Below, in pieces: positions 36,815 through 45,011 of a stretch of DNA of 64,000 nucleotides. The stretch is taken from assembly GCA_046347475.1 (NCBI GenBank), contig JAXMGD010000005.1, forward strand, positions 372,001 to 436,000, read 5' to 3'. The DNA comes from CAMCXE01 sp046347475. Lineage in GTDB: Bacteria > Pseudomonadota > Gammaproteobacteria > Pseudomonadales > Cellvibrionaceae. Numbering within the stretch: the first letter of the stretch is position 1; each line of letters starts with the position of its first letter. The notes below the pieces were generated by a model that worked only from the letters and a program-made list of their open reading frames with translations, ran no database searches and was not told the origin of the DNA. The position numbers and the translations under genes are program-made.

Positions 36815-37990
36815 ATGACTGTAAAACTCATGTCCCAGTTAGATTTAGCGGGCAAACGTGTATTAATTCGCGAAGATTTAAACGTGCCGATTCAAGACGG
36901 TGTGATCACCTCCGACGCCCGCATCCGCGCTTCATTGCCGGGCATTAAAATGGCTGTAGAAGCTGGCGCTAAAGTAATTTTAATGTCGCACCTTGGGCAG
37001 CCAGCAGAAGGTGAATTCGACGCCGCCTTAAGCTTAAAACCCGTCGCTGAGCACCTAACTAAATTACTCGGCCAACCAGTGGCATTAATTAGTGATTTTA
37101 CTCAAGGCGTTGAAGTTGCCGCAGGCCAAGTGGTATTGCTGGAAAATGTGCGCTTTAACAAAGGCGAGAAAAAAGACGAAGATGCTTTAGCCAAAGCCTA
37201 TGCCAGCCTGTGTGATATTTTTGTAATGGACGCCTTCGGCACCGCCCACCGCGCCCAAGCCTCCACCCACGGCGTAGCAAAATTTGCCCCAGTCGCCTGT
37301 GCTGGCCCTTTATTAGAAGCTGAATTAAGTGCGTTGGAAAAATCCCTAGCCAAACCCGAGCGTCCATTGGTGGCTATTGTGGGCGGCTCTAAAGTGTCCA
37401 CTAAATTAACCGTATTGGATGCGCTGTCAAAAGTTGCGGATATTTTGGTGGTGGGCGGCGGTATTTCCAATACCTTTGTGGCCGCTGCTGGCAACGAAGT
37501 GGGCAATTCACTGCACGAAAAAGACTTGATCCCCGAAGCCCAGCGCCTGTGTAAAACCACCCAGGTTATTTTTGCTGAAGATGTGCGCACTACCAAAGAA
37601 GGTTTTAAACAATGGTCACACACTTCTAAAACCGAAGTGAAAAAAACCAACGAAATTGCTGCCGATGAAGAAATTATTGATTACGGCCCAGTAACCGCCG
37701 CTAAGGTGGCCGAGATTATCAAAAACGCTAAAACCGTTATCTGGAACGGCCCCTGCGGCGTATTTGAATTTGACGCCTTCGCCAAAGGCACTGAAGTTGT
37801 GGCGCGTGCCATTGCGGAGTCCGAGGCATTTTCGATTGCGGGCGGCGGCGATACTTTAGCGGCCATCGATAAATTTAATTTGGCCGATAAAATTTCCTAC
37901 ATCTCAACCGGTGGTGGAGCGTTTTTAGAATATGTGGAAGGTAAAGAATTACCTGCGGTGACTATTTTAAAAGCTCGCGCAAATGATTAA
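36815..37990 (+). CDS. pgk: Phosphoglycerate kinase
   Basis: 391 aa. The ATG at 36815 is chosen because AGGTGA lies just before it; a GTG nine bases upstream falls inside that ribosome site. Signatures: KRVLIREDLNVPIQDG, SHLGQPAEGEFD, LENVRFNKGEKKDE, GSKVSTKLTVLDAL and the nucleotide-binding IAGGGDTLAAIDKF and STGGGAFLEYVEGKELP near the end. It transfers phosphate from 1,3-bisphosphoglycerate to ADP in glycolysis. A strong two-way terminator follows. Confidence 0.97.
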   Translation: MTVKLMSQLDLAGKRVLIREDLNVPIQDGVITSDARIRASLPGIKMAVEAGAKVILMSHLGQPAEGEFDAALSLKPVAEHLTKLLGQPVALISDFTQGVEVAAGQVVLLENVRFNKGEKKDEDALAKAYASLCDIFVMDAFGTAHRAQASTHGVAKFAPVACAGPLLEAELSALEKSLAKPERPLVAIVGGSKVSTKLTVLDALSKVADILVVGGGISNTFVAAAGNEVGNSLHEKDLIPEAQRLCKTTQVIFAEDVRTTKEGFKQWSHTSKTEVKKTNEIAADEEIIDYGPVTAAKVAEIIKNAKTVIWNGPCGVFEFDAFAKGTEVVARAIAESEAFSIAGGGDTLAAIDKFNLADKISYISTGGGAFLEYVEGKELPAVTILKARAND

Positions 37991-38006
37991 TTCGTTTTCT
38001 TGAGGT

Positions 38007-38040
38007 AATAAAAAAGGAGGCTTAGGCCTCCTTTTTTATT
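38007..38040 (+). terminator. Bidirectional terminator after pgk
   Basis: AATAAAAAAGGAGGC / GCCTCCTTTTTTATT around TTAG. It can also serve the convergent gene ending at 38140. Confidence 0.92.
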
Positions 38041-38139
38041 GCATTAAATTAAAAACTTTATCGGCTTAAGGTCTGCTGCACTGAGCTCGGTGCTGCTTCA
38101 AACGATTCCCGTTCCCAGCTTGATAAGTTGCTTCGCAAA

Positions 38140-41100
38140 TTAATTAGCCACATAAAAAACACTAAACCCCGCCACCGGTAATGTAATCGTCATTTGCCCA
38201 CCCGGCGTTGCAACCACGGCACCGGTTACGCGGTTTTGCACTTGGGTGCGCAGGCCCAAACGGGTTTTAGTTAAATCAAGGCTGAGGGTTTTGGCTGTCA
38301 TTGCGGTGTTGAAGACGGCGATAAACGTCCCGGCGGAGGTTGCCATATCCCGTACTACCACCTCCCCATCGGGGCTGGCGGCGGCTACTTTGCTGCTGGG
38401 TAGGGCGGGCCAGGCGAGGTAGGCGGCGTTGAAGCGGCGCAGGTCTTGGGGGGCGGCGGTGTTAAAGCTGGAGCTGGATAAATAGGCGAGCCAATTGACG
38501 TCGGTGTTGGCCAGGGCGCGCACTTCGGCGAGCAGGGTGTAGGGGCTGGAGCGCTCCATGTCGCTGACGAAATAACCAAAATGCCCGCTCATGGGCCAGT
38601 TGTTAAAACTGCTGTTGGCTTGGTCGGCGGTGATATCGCCGGTGCCGTCGTCTTCATTAAGGGCGAAGTGATGTTCCAAGGCGGCGCCCGCTGCGGTGGT
38701 GAACTGCTGCAACAGGCTGTTATCGGCCACTGTGTATAGGCGGTTAAACGGCATGGTCATGTAGAGCCCGCTGTCCTGTTGGTAGTGTTCGGGATCGGCC
38801 GGGGGTGTGCCGTGGCTCATTTCATCAAAGCTGCCAGTGCCTGCCAGTTGCGCGTCGGAGGGTAGATTCAGGCCAAACACCATCTTGGCGAAGCGTTGGT
38901 TGGTCAGCCAATCAGCAGGTGTGGCCGGGGAGTAGCGGTATTTCCAGCGGGCGTCGGCATTAATGAGGTTCCAGGCGGGTAGATCATCGGTGATCACCCG
39001 TGTGTCGGCGTAGTTGGCGGTGGGAATCGGCAGGCTTTCCTCGTGGTAACTGCCAAACAACACACTGGCACCCGGCACGCCGCCACTGCTGCCGGTGCGC
39101 ATAAAGTCGCGAATGGCGATCAGGTAGGCGCGGCGTTTTTCCTGCCACCAGGCGCGGTAGTCCGCCAGTAAACTGGGCGTTTGGCGCAGTTGGTCGAGGC
39201 TGGGGGCGCTGACTTGGCGGTCAGCGGCGTAGCGCTCGCGGGCGGCGTCGGCAAAGTTAATCGGCCAGCTGCCCACACGGGTGCGAAACCAGGCGCCAGC
39301 AAACTCCGCGTGGTCTTTTAAATCGAGAATATTGGCACCGATGAGTTTTTTCACGTCGGTAAGCGCTTCTGGGTCGCTCACATCCACGCAGGCGGTTTCG
39401 GCCCAGGAGTAGGGGGTATAACGGTTGGCGCGTGTTAAAGGGCGGCAATTGAGCTGGCTGCCATAGCTGGGTAAGAAACACTTGGCCTGGGTTTGTTGCC
39501 AGGGTTTTTTGCACTGGTAGCGGCTGTTGCCAGTGGCCGTGGCGCAGAAGCTGTTGCCGCTGGCGTCTTCGCTCGGGCAGTTGGTAGTGGAGAATTCCCC
39601 CGCTCCCATGGCGCCGTAGTATTCAAAATAAGGCAGTACTTCTAAATTGTGTTCGCCCGCTTTTTTTACCATCTCGGGCCAAAAGGCCAGGCGAGCGCTA
39701 TAGAAAAGTTTTTCGCCGCCGTAGGCGCTCATATCCATCCCCTGGTTGTGGCCGAATTCCAGTAGATCCTTGGTGAACACATTAAAACCGAGCACCTTGG
39801 CCAGCTGCATTTTGTACTCCAGCCATGTGTTGGTGGTGGTGCCGGGACTGGTGCCGGTGGCGGGGTTGCAGCTAGTGGCATAGGCGGCTGAGCTGGGGTC
39901 GGTACTCACTTTAGAGTCGCCGCGCACGCACATGGCCACTGAGTCGTTCATCTCTTCACGCCAGAAAGTGCGGCGGTGAGGAATGCCCGTGGGCGGCAAT
40001 TGGGTTTTAAGTGCGGCTTGGGTGTCGTCGGCCACAGCATAAAGACGCACGCTGCCTATGGCCGCGCCCTGGTTCATAGGGTCGCCTTTGGGGTTGGGGT
40101 TGCCAAGGGCCACCCAAAAGCCATCCTCAGGCCCGAAGGGTCTGCGGGTATCGGCTTCGTTGCGCACCGCCGCAAGGGGCTGGAAGCGGTCGTGCAGGTA
40201 AAAATAAAAGCGCGCCGTCTGCCAGGTCTGGCTCTGTGGGTAGGCGAGGGATTCGGGGTTGGGGTAGGCATATTGCTCGCGGTAATCGCCAATACTCTTA
40301 CCGGTGGCGATGGTGCGGGTGATGTCGGCGCCGCGATTGAGCAGGATGATGGTGCGCGGTACATCATCTGGGTAATCCACTTCTAATACATAGGCTTTAC
40401 CGGGCACTAAGCCTGCGGCCTTGCCCAGCCGAAAGGCGGCGTAACTGGCCATGTTGGCTTGCGGCGGCAATACCAGGGCGGGGCGATTGAGCAGGGTTTG
40501 TACGCTGCTGCTATTGGCAGGCTCGGCTTGGGTCTCCCGCAGGCCGGGGCTGCTGGGCTCGAAGCTATCCACCAGCTTAAGCTCGCCAAAGTCTGCATCC
40601 ACTTTAGTTAAGGGCGCGCCGGAGGATGAGCTGCTGGAGCTACTTGAACCAGCCCCTGAGCTTGAGGAGCTGGAACTGCTCGACGTACTTGAGCTGCTGG
40701 ATGAGCTTGAGCTAGACGAACTGGATGAACTCGACGAACTGGAGGAGTTGCCGCCCGCGCGGCTGTATTGCAAAAACCAATCGTAGAGGCTCTGGCTGTA
40801 GAGATCCCGGCCGGTTTCAACCGCTGTGTTAAGGCCCGTCAGGTTATAGGTGCGGCGCCAGGCATCGTGGCCAACCGCCGAAAACAGCGTGATTTTGGGC
40901 GCTACGGGTGCGGCGGGCGTACATTTTTTGAGGCCGTCGAAGGGAGCGGTGGCATTGCTGTAGACATTAACCGTGGTATCCGCTGCGCCGTGGAAAATCC
41001 ACAGCGGCACCTGTTTATAGCTGCAGGGTTCGCTGCTGTCGCTGGTAAAGCTATACACAGTTGAAATAGGCGCGGCGGCGGCTATGTCCGCGCCATCATA

Positions 41101-41877
41101 GGTTTCCATGTAGCTGTAAAAGGGGCCGCCACCGCCAGAATAGGCGGTGAGGTAAATGCGGGCCGGGTCAATGGCGTAGTTGGCTTTGGCAAAGGCGATG
41201 AAGTTGCGCACATCAGCGGCGGTGCGGGTTTGATAATTCATCTGGGGCGCCAGCACCACAAAGCGTTTTTGTGTATCCCAGCTACCTGCGGCTATGGCTG
41301 CAGGCAGGCCGTCGTCATCGAGTTTACCCACATCGGCGGCTGAGCCTGTGCCACTTTGGCCGTCGCCGTGCAGAGCGATAATCAGCGGGTAACGGCCGCT
41401 CGGGCTATAACCGCTGGGCACGTATTCGGCGTAGGCAAGTGTGGCGCAGGTGCTGCCTTTAGCTAGCAGTCTAAGGCTATTGGCCGTTGGCACTATGGGA
41501 GTGGGGCAGGCGCCGATTTGGCCTGATGAGCTGGAGCTACTGGATGATGAACTCGACGAGGAACTGGATGAAGAACTGCTCGATGAGTTAGACGAGGAGC
41601 CGCTTGAGGAACTGGAGGAAGAGCTACTCGACGAGCTGGTTGAAGAAGTGCTGGAGGATGTACTCGACGTGGAGGAACTGGCGGAACTAGAGGATTTACC
41701 CCCGCTTGAGCTGCTGGATGAACTGCTACTGCTGGACGAACTGCTACTGCTTGGAGTGGCGCCACTGCTGGCGCCGTTTGGCGAACTGCTAGAGCCGCAG
41801 CCCGTTAGCCCAAGGCAAACCCACAGCAGGCCGGTGCGTAAGAGGCCTGCGCCATTGGGATATTGACTGCATTTCAT
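38140..41877 (-). CDS. Poly-Ser lipoprotein: N-terminal esterase plus large uncharacterised C-terminal domain
   Basis: 1245 aa. A lipoprotein signal ends in LGLTGC (Cys27). A poly-Ser linker covers about 28-118. An alpha/beta-hydrolase esterase of the CE1/PHB-depolymerase-like type spans about 121-355: PLIIALHGDGQSG (oxyanion region), AYSGGGGPF (nucleophile Ser near 246), HGAADTTV (Asp near 300) and VGHDAW (His near 337). A second poly-Ser linker lies at about 375-420. The rest (425-1245) begins with a beta-rich module, then from about residue 640 (FWREEMNDSVAM) an aromatic, acid-rich region with alternating strand-helix spacing (GFNVFTKDLLEFGHN, LEVLPYFEYYG, AGAWFRTRVGSWP, VLFGSYHEESLP, HHFALNEDDGTGD), ending in a small beta domain. 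I do not recognise the family; a TIM-barrel glycoside hydrolase is a guess. It is likely cell-surface anchored and active on an esterified polysaccharide. Confidence 0.85.
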   Translation of the reverse strand: MKCSQYPNGAGLLRTGLLWVCLGLTGCGSSSSPNGASSGATPSSSSSSSSSSSSSSSSGGKSSSSASSSTSSTSSSTSSTSSSSSSSSSSSSGSSSNSSSSSSSSSSSSSSSSSSSSSGQIGACPTPIVPTANSLRLLAKGSTCATLAYAEYVPSGYSPSGRYPLIIALHGDGQSGTGSAADVGKLDDDGLPAAIAAGSWDTQKRFVVLAPQMNYQTRTAADVRNFIAFAKANYAIDPARIYLTAYSGGGGPFYSYMETYDGADIAAAAPISTVYSFTSDSSEPCSYKQVPLWIFHGAADTTVNVYSNATAPFDGLKKCTPAAPVAPKITLFSAVGHDAWRRTYNLTGLNTAVETGRDLYSQSLYDWFLQYSRAGGNSSSSSSSSSSSSSSSSSSSSTSSSSSSSSSGAGSSSSSSSSSGAPLTKVDADFGELKLVDSFEPSSPGLRETQAEPANSSSVQTLLNRPALVLPPQANMASYAAFRLGKAAGLVPGKAYVLEVDYPDDVPRTIILLNRGADITRTIATGKSIGDYREQYAYPNPESLAYPQSQTWQTARFYFYLHDRFQPLAAVRNEADTRRPFGPEDGFWVALGNPNPKGDPMNQGAAIGSVRLYAVADDTQAALKTQLPPTGIPHRRTFWREEMNDSVAMCVRGDSKVSTDPSSAAYATSCNPATGTSPGTTTNTWLEYKMQLAKVLGFNVFTKDLLEFGHNQGMDMSAYGGEKLFYSARLAFWPEMVKKAGEHNLEVLPYFEYYGAMGAGEFSTTNCPSEDASGNSFCATATGNSRYQCKKPWQQTQAKCFLPSYGSQLNCRPLTRANRYTPYSWAETACVDVSDPEALTDVKKLIGANILDLKDHAEFAGAWFRTRVGSWPINFADAARERYAADRQVSAPSLDQLRQTPSLLADYRAWWQEKRRAYLIAIRDFMRTGSSGGVPGASVLFGSYHEESLPIPTANYADTRVITDDLPAWNLINADARWKYRYSPATPADWLTNQRFAKMVFGLNLPSDAQLAGTGSFDEMSHGTPPADPEHYQQDSGLYMTMPFNRLYTVADNSLLQQFTTAAGAALEHHFALNEDDGTGDITADQANSSFNNWPMSGHFGYFVSDMERSSPYTLLAEVRALANTDVNWLAYLSSSSFNTAAPQDLRRFNAAYLAWPALPSSKVAAASPDGEVVVRDMATSAGTFIAVFNTAMTAKTLSLDLTKTRLGLRTQVQNRVTGAVVATPGGQMTITLPVAGFSVFYVAN

Positions 41878-42079
41878 GGGGAGTCGCCTTAGCTAACATT
41901 TAGGCTTAGCTTAGCGCGATGAGCATGAAAATCTCGGGTGTGGCCAATTGGCAATCAGGATTTGAGATAAATATCCGCAAATTTATGCGCTTTGAGCCCA
42001 AGCCTTGGCCCATATTGCCCCGGCACCAAACCTCGCCGGATAAATAAAATGGCCAAGCGAGTAACACGTTACAGCCGTT

Positions 42080-43195
42080 TTATTCCGCCTGCCCCAGAAG
42101 GCCTTCGCGGCTCTCCTCACGAACCACCTGATTAAAATAATCCACCCAAACGGGACAGAATTGACTGCCGGCACAGGCGTTGATTTCCGATACGGCGCGC
42201 AGAATAGAGCGCCTTTGGGCGCGGTCGGCGCGGGAGTTAATAATGGCGTAGAAGGCATCCAAAATCGCCATGATGCGCGCCCCGCTGTGAATCTCGGCAC
42301 CGGCAATCCCCGCTGGGTAACCTGCGCCGTCAAAGCGTTCATGGTGCTGGCTGATAATCAGTGCAGCCTCCTGCCACTGACTCATACGGCGCACAAATTC
42401 CATACCCCAGGTGGGGTGTTTTTGCAATTGTTGGCTCTCCAAGGCGGATAATTTACTGGTTTTATTCACTATGTCGGACGGTAAAAAACTCATGCCTATA
42501 TCGTGTAAATAGGCGGCGGTGGCAAGCTGGGACGGGTCTATAGGGTAGTCGGCCAGCGCGTTCATTTTTTGCGACCACCGGAAAATTAACGCCGAGCGTT
42601 GATCCCAAAAAATATTCTGTTTATCCAACTCAGCTGCCAGTGAACGGAAAAAAATCAGGTCTTGTTTGATGTGTAAATCGTTACTGAAATAGGCCGATGC
42701 CTTAGGTGCGTCTTCTTCACTCTCACTGGGTTTAGCAAAGTGGTTGGTGAGTTGGTTAATGGCGTTGGTGGTGGCTAATTCGGCGGCGGTATCGCTGCGG
42801 GCCGCAGCCAGTTGATCGAGCGCAGCCTGAATATTGATGATATTTAAATTATCCAAGCTGCGTTTGAACAGATGCACCTCATGCAGATCGCGAGCGCGAT
42901 CAAGGCTCATCATAATCACCTCCCCAATAGGTTTGGTCATGGCCAGTTGGGTGGTACGCAGGGCGCTGATGACGTTTTCGATGGCGTGAATAAAATGCAC
43001 AATTTCATCAAAGGCAAACATAGCGGCATTGCCTTTGATGGTATGTACCTCGCGAAACAACTGATGCAAGGCAGCGTCGGAGGGCAGGATTAACAATTCC
43101 GCAATCGCCTGTTCGGCATGGCTGTGGTGGGAGTTAAAGTCCTCGAATAAATCCTCGGCGGTGTTACGGTCTATTTCACTGAGTTCAGGATCCAT
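42080..43195 (-). CDS. HPt-HD-GYP protein (putative c-di-GMP phosphodiesterase)
   Basis: 371 aa, soluble. An HPt domain occupies about residues 1-110, with phospho-acceptor His in VHTIKGNAAMF. An HD-GYP domain follows (about 195-345): YLHDIGMSFLPSDIVNK, the metal-binding HDIG, then QHHERFDGAGYPAGIAG, which keeps the HHExxDGxGYP form, and ARIMAILDAFYAI. HD-GYP proteins cleave c-di-GMP to pGpG/GMP. An HPt partner instead of a receiver domain is less usual and implies phosphorelay input from a histidine kinase or receiver elsewhere. The spacer (110-195) is unremarkable. It is followed on the same strand, after a gap, by the poly-Ser esterase gene; no evidence they are co-transcribed. Confidence 0.9.
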   Translation of the reverse strand: MDPELSEIDRNTAEDLFEDFNSHHSHAEQAIAELLILPSDAALHQLFREVHTIKGNAAMFAFDEIVHFIHAIENVISALRTTQLAMTKPIGEVIMMSLDRARDLHEVHLFKRSLDNLNIINIQAALDQLAAARSDTAAELATTNAINQLTNHFAKPSESEEDAPKASAYFSNDLHIKQDLIFFRSLAAELDKQNIFWDQRSALIFRWSQKMNALADYPIDPSQLATAAYLHDIGMSFLPSDIVNKTSKLSALESQQLQKHPTWGMEFVRRMSQWQEAALIISQHHERFDGAGYPAGIAGAEIHSGARIMAILDAFYAIINSRADRAQRRSILRAVSEINACAGSQFCPVWVDYFNQVVREESREGLLGQAE

Positions 43196-43243
43196 TGGTG
43201 CTCTCCCCGCAATTAGCTACCCATAAAGCGTAGCCGTAAAAGC

Positions 43244-43903
43244 TCATCCCTGCCGTGCCATGCGCTCCTGCAGCCAAAGCTGCGCCTCGTGCAGCGAATG
43301 AATACCCACCACCTGCGCATGGGCCGCCGCCGGGTGCAAGCGCAGACAGTTTAAATCTGCGGCTAAGGCAGCGGCTTGGCCCACGTTACTATCCTCAATG
43401 GCCACACACTGGGCGGCCGGTACCCCCAGCTGCTCCATCGCCAGACAATACACATCGGGCGCCGGTTTGTTGCGGGCCACTTGGTCTTTGCTCGCCACGG
43501 TTTTAATCCAGCGATCAAGCCCGTGGGCGTTTAACGAGCGGTGAATTTCTTGAGCCCCCGCACCGCTGGCCACGGCAAGTTTTAAACCGGCCTCGAAACA
43601 AAAACGCACTAACTCCTCGGCGTGGGGCATAAGCGGGAAGGCCTGAGTGGTTAGGTATTCATCCACATGGCGTTGTTTACAGGCGTATAACTCGGCGGGC
43701 GTGGTGGGTAAATTAAACCGCTCAATAATCCATTGGGCTGAGCTGGAGGAGGGTATGCCGGTTAGGTGGGTGACATAGTCCTGTAAGGCGAAGTGCGCTC
43801 CGTATACCTCAATGGCTTTGAGCCAACAGGCGTGATGAACAGGCTCGGAATTCACCAGGGTGCCGTCGTGGTCAAAAATAACGGCGTTAAGCGGTTGGGG
43901 CAT
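43244..43903 (-). CDS. HAD-superfamily phosphatase / beta-phosphoglucomutase-like
   Basis: 219 aa from the ATG at 43903, with GAGG upstream; an extension to 43963 exists but would reach the palindromic repeat. Motif I FDHDGTLVNSEP, a cap domain, motif II VASGAG, motif III lysine in SKDQVARNKPAPDVY, and motif IV VAIEDSNVG are all present. This is HAD subfamily IA, close to YqaB/YcjU-type sugar phosphatases or phosphoglucomutases. Substrate cannot be told. It lies 48 bp upstream of the HPt-HD-GYP gene on the same strand, so it is probably co-transcribed. Confidence 0.88.
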   Translation of the reverse strand: MPQPLNAVIFDHDGTLVNSEPVHHACWLKAIEVYGAHFALQDYVTHLTGIPSSSSAQWIIERFNLPTTPAELYACKQRHVDEYLTTQAFPLMPHAEELVRFCFEAGLKLAVASGAGAQEIHRSLNAHGLDRWIKTVASKDQVARNKPAPDVYCLAMEQLGVPAAQCVAIEDSNVGQAAALAADLNCLRLHPAAAHAQVVGIHSLHEAQLWLQERMARQG

Positions 43904-43947
43904 GAATAAACCTCGTCGGAAGGTGGGCTTGCTAGCTGTAAGGAAGT

Positions 43948-44045
43948 AATGAATACACATCATTTCAGACCGTCAAAAAGAGGGATCTTTTTGACGAGCC
44001 TATAGGGATGTATTCACGGCGTGTCTGAAATGATGTGTATTCATT
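43948..44045. repeat. Nested palindrome repeat, copy C (best preserved)
   Basis: 98 bp. Perfect 23-bp outer inverted repeats at 43948-43970 and 44023-44045. Inside, GTCAAAAA (43972-43979) pairs with TTTTTGAC (43988-43995), followed by an unpaired-looking GAGCCTATAGGGATGTATTC segment. It lies between two divergent genes. Same family as 23.98-24.07 kb and 34.29-34.39 kb. Confidence 0.9.
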
Positions 44046-44183
44046 GCTGGTACCTAGGTAGTAAGAGGCGTTAAAAATAGGGCGCGCAGGTTCACAGCGT
44101 GGCGGGGGCATTCTATACTGCCGCGCCCTTAAAGGCCTTGTTTGGCCTACATTTTTTGGCTTTCACCGGCCCAGGTAGTGTTC

Positions 44184-45011
44184 GTGACAGAGCGTGTAAT
44201 TGCCACCTTATTAAGTTTGCTGCTGCTGAGTATTAGCGGCTGTGCAGCCAACGACATCAAAATGAATGCCCTCAGTGAAGGGCAACAGCGCCAGGCTGAA
44301 CAACTGAGCAATCAAGAGCGTGCGCTGAAGGCGCAATCGGACCAGCTGGCGGGCCTCAGCCAGCAACAGGCTGAGGCAACCCACGCGCTTGCGGATATGG
44401 CCGCGCAGCTACGCATGACCAATATGCAATTAAGCACCTTAAGCTTTAATAGCCCGCCCCTGGCACCCAACGTGGCGAGCCTGCCCAGTGCCCCTGAAGC
44501 ACCCGCCAAAAAAGCCCGCAAAGAAACCAAACCTGAGGTGGATACCAGCAAAGACTCCGCCAAACTGGTCATCGGCCGGGTGGAGTGGGTGTGGATTGAT
44601 GCGCTCAATAAAAAACTCAAAGCCCGCGTGGATACTGGCGCAACCCTCTCTTCTATTCACGCCACCAAAATCGAACGCTTTGAGCGGGATGGCAAAAATT
44701 GGGTGCGCTTTACCATGCAGGTGAATACCGAAGGCGAGCAGGGTACCAATGTAAAAGAACAAGAATTTGAAGCACCCCTGGCGCGCAACGCGAAAATTCG
44801 CCAAGCCTCCGCCGAGGAAATCGACGCCCGCCCGGTTGTGCGTCTGCGTATGCGTTTAGGCCATTTGGAAGAAGACGTGGATTTCACCCTCACCAACCGC
44901 TCAGAAATGAATTACCCCATTTTATTAGGGCGGCGCTTCTTGCAGGACATTGCCGTGGTGGATGTATCCCTGAAATTTACCCAGCCCCTTGAAGCCAAGG
45001 CCAAACCATGA
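44184..45011 (+). CDS. Retropepsin-like aspartic protease of the RimK-associated type (PF05618-like), lipoprotein
   Basis: 275 aa from a GTG at 44184, which gives a short lipoprotein signal (TERVIATLLSLLLLSISGC); a TTG 42 bases upstream is the alternative. After the anchor comes a coiled coil (about 30-85, many Gln/Ala/Leu), a basic linker, and the protease domain (about 130-275), with VDTGATLSSIHA near 150 as catalytic Asp motif and NYPILLGRRFLQD near the end. The family was once called ATP-dependent zinc protease and is now seen as a pepsin-fold protease. It overlaps the next gene by 4 bp. Association with ATP-grasp ligases suggests it trims or removes amino acid additions; this is inferred. 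Confidence 0.87.
   Translation: MTERVIATLLSLLLLSISGCAANDIKMNALSEGQQRQAEQLSNQERALKAQSDQLAGLSQQQAEATHALADMAAQLRMTNMQLSTLSFNSPPLAPNVASLPSAPEAPAKKARKETKPEVDTSKDSAKLVIGRVEWVWIDALNKKLKARVDTGATLSSIHATKIERFERDGKNWVRFTMQVNTEGEQGTNVKEQEFEAPLARNAKIRQASAEEIDARPVVRLRMRLGHLEEDVDFTLTNRSEMNYPILLGRRFLQDIAVVDVSLKFTQPLEAKAKP

Noticed and set aside
44142..44183. TTG start for the retropepsin-like protease
   Set aside because: The GTG at 44184 gives a compact lipoprotein signal, whereas the TTG adds an atypical hydrophobic lead with no ribosome site. It is kept only as an alternative.
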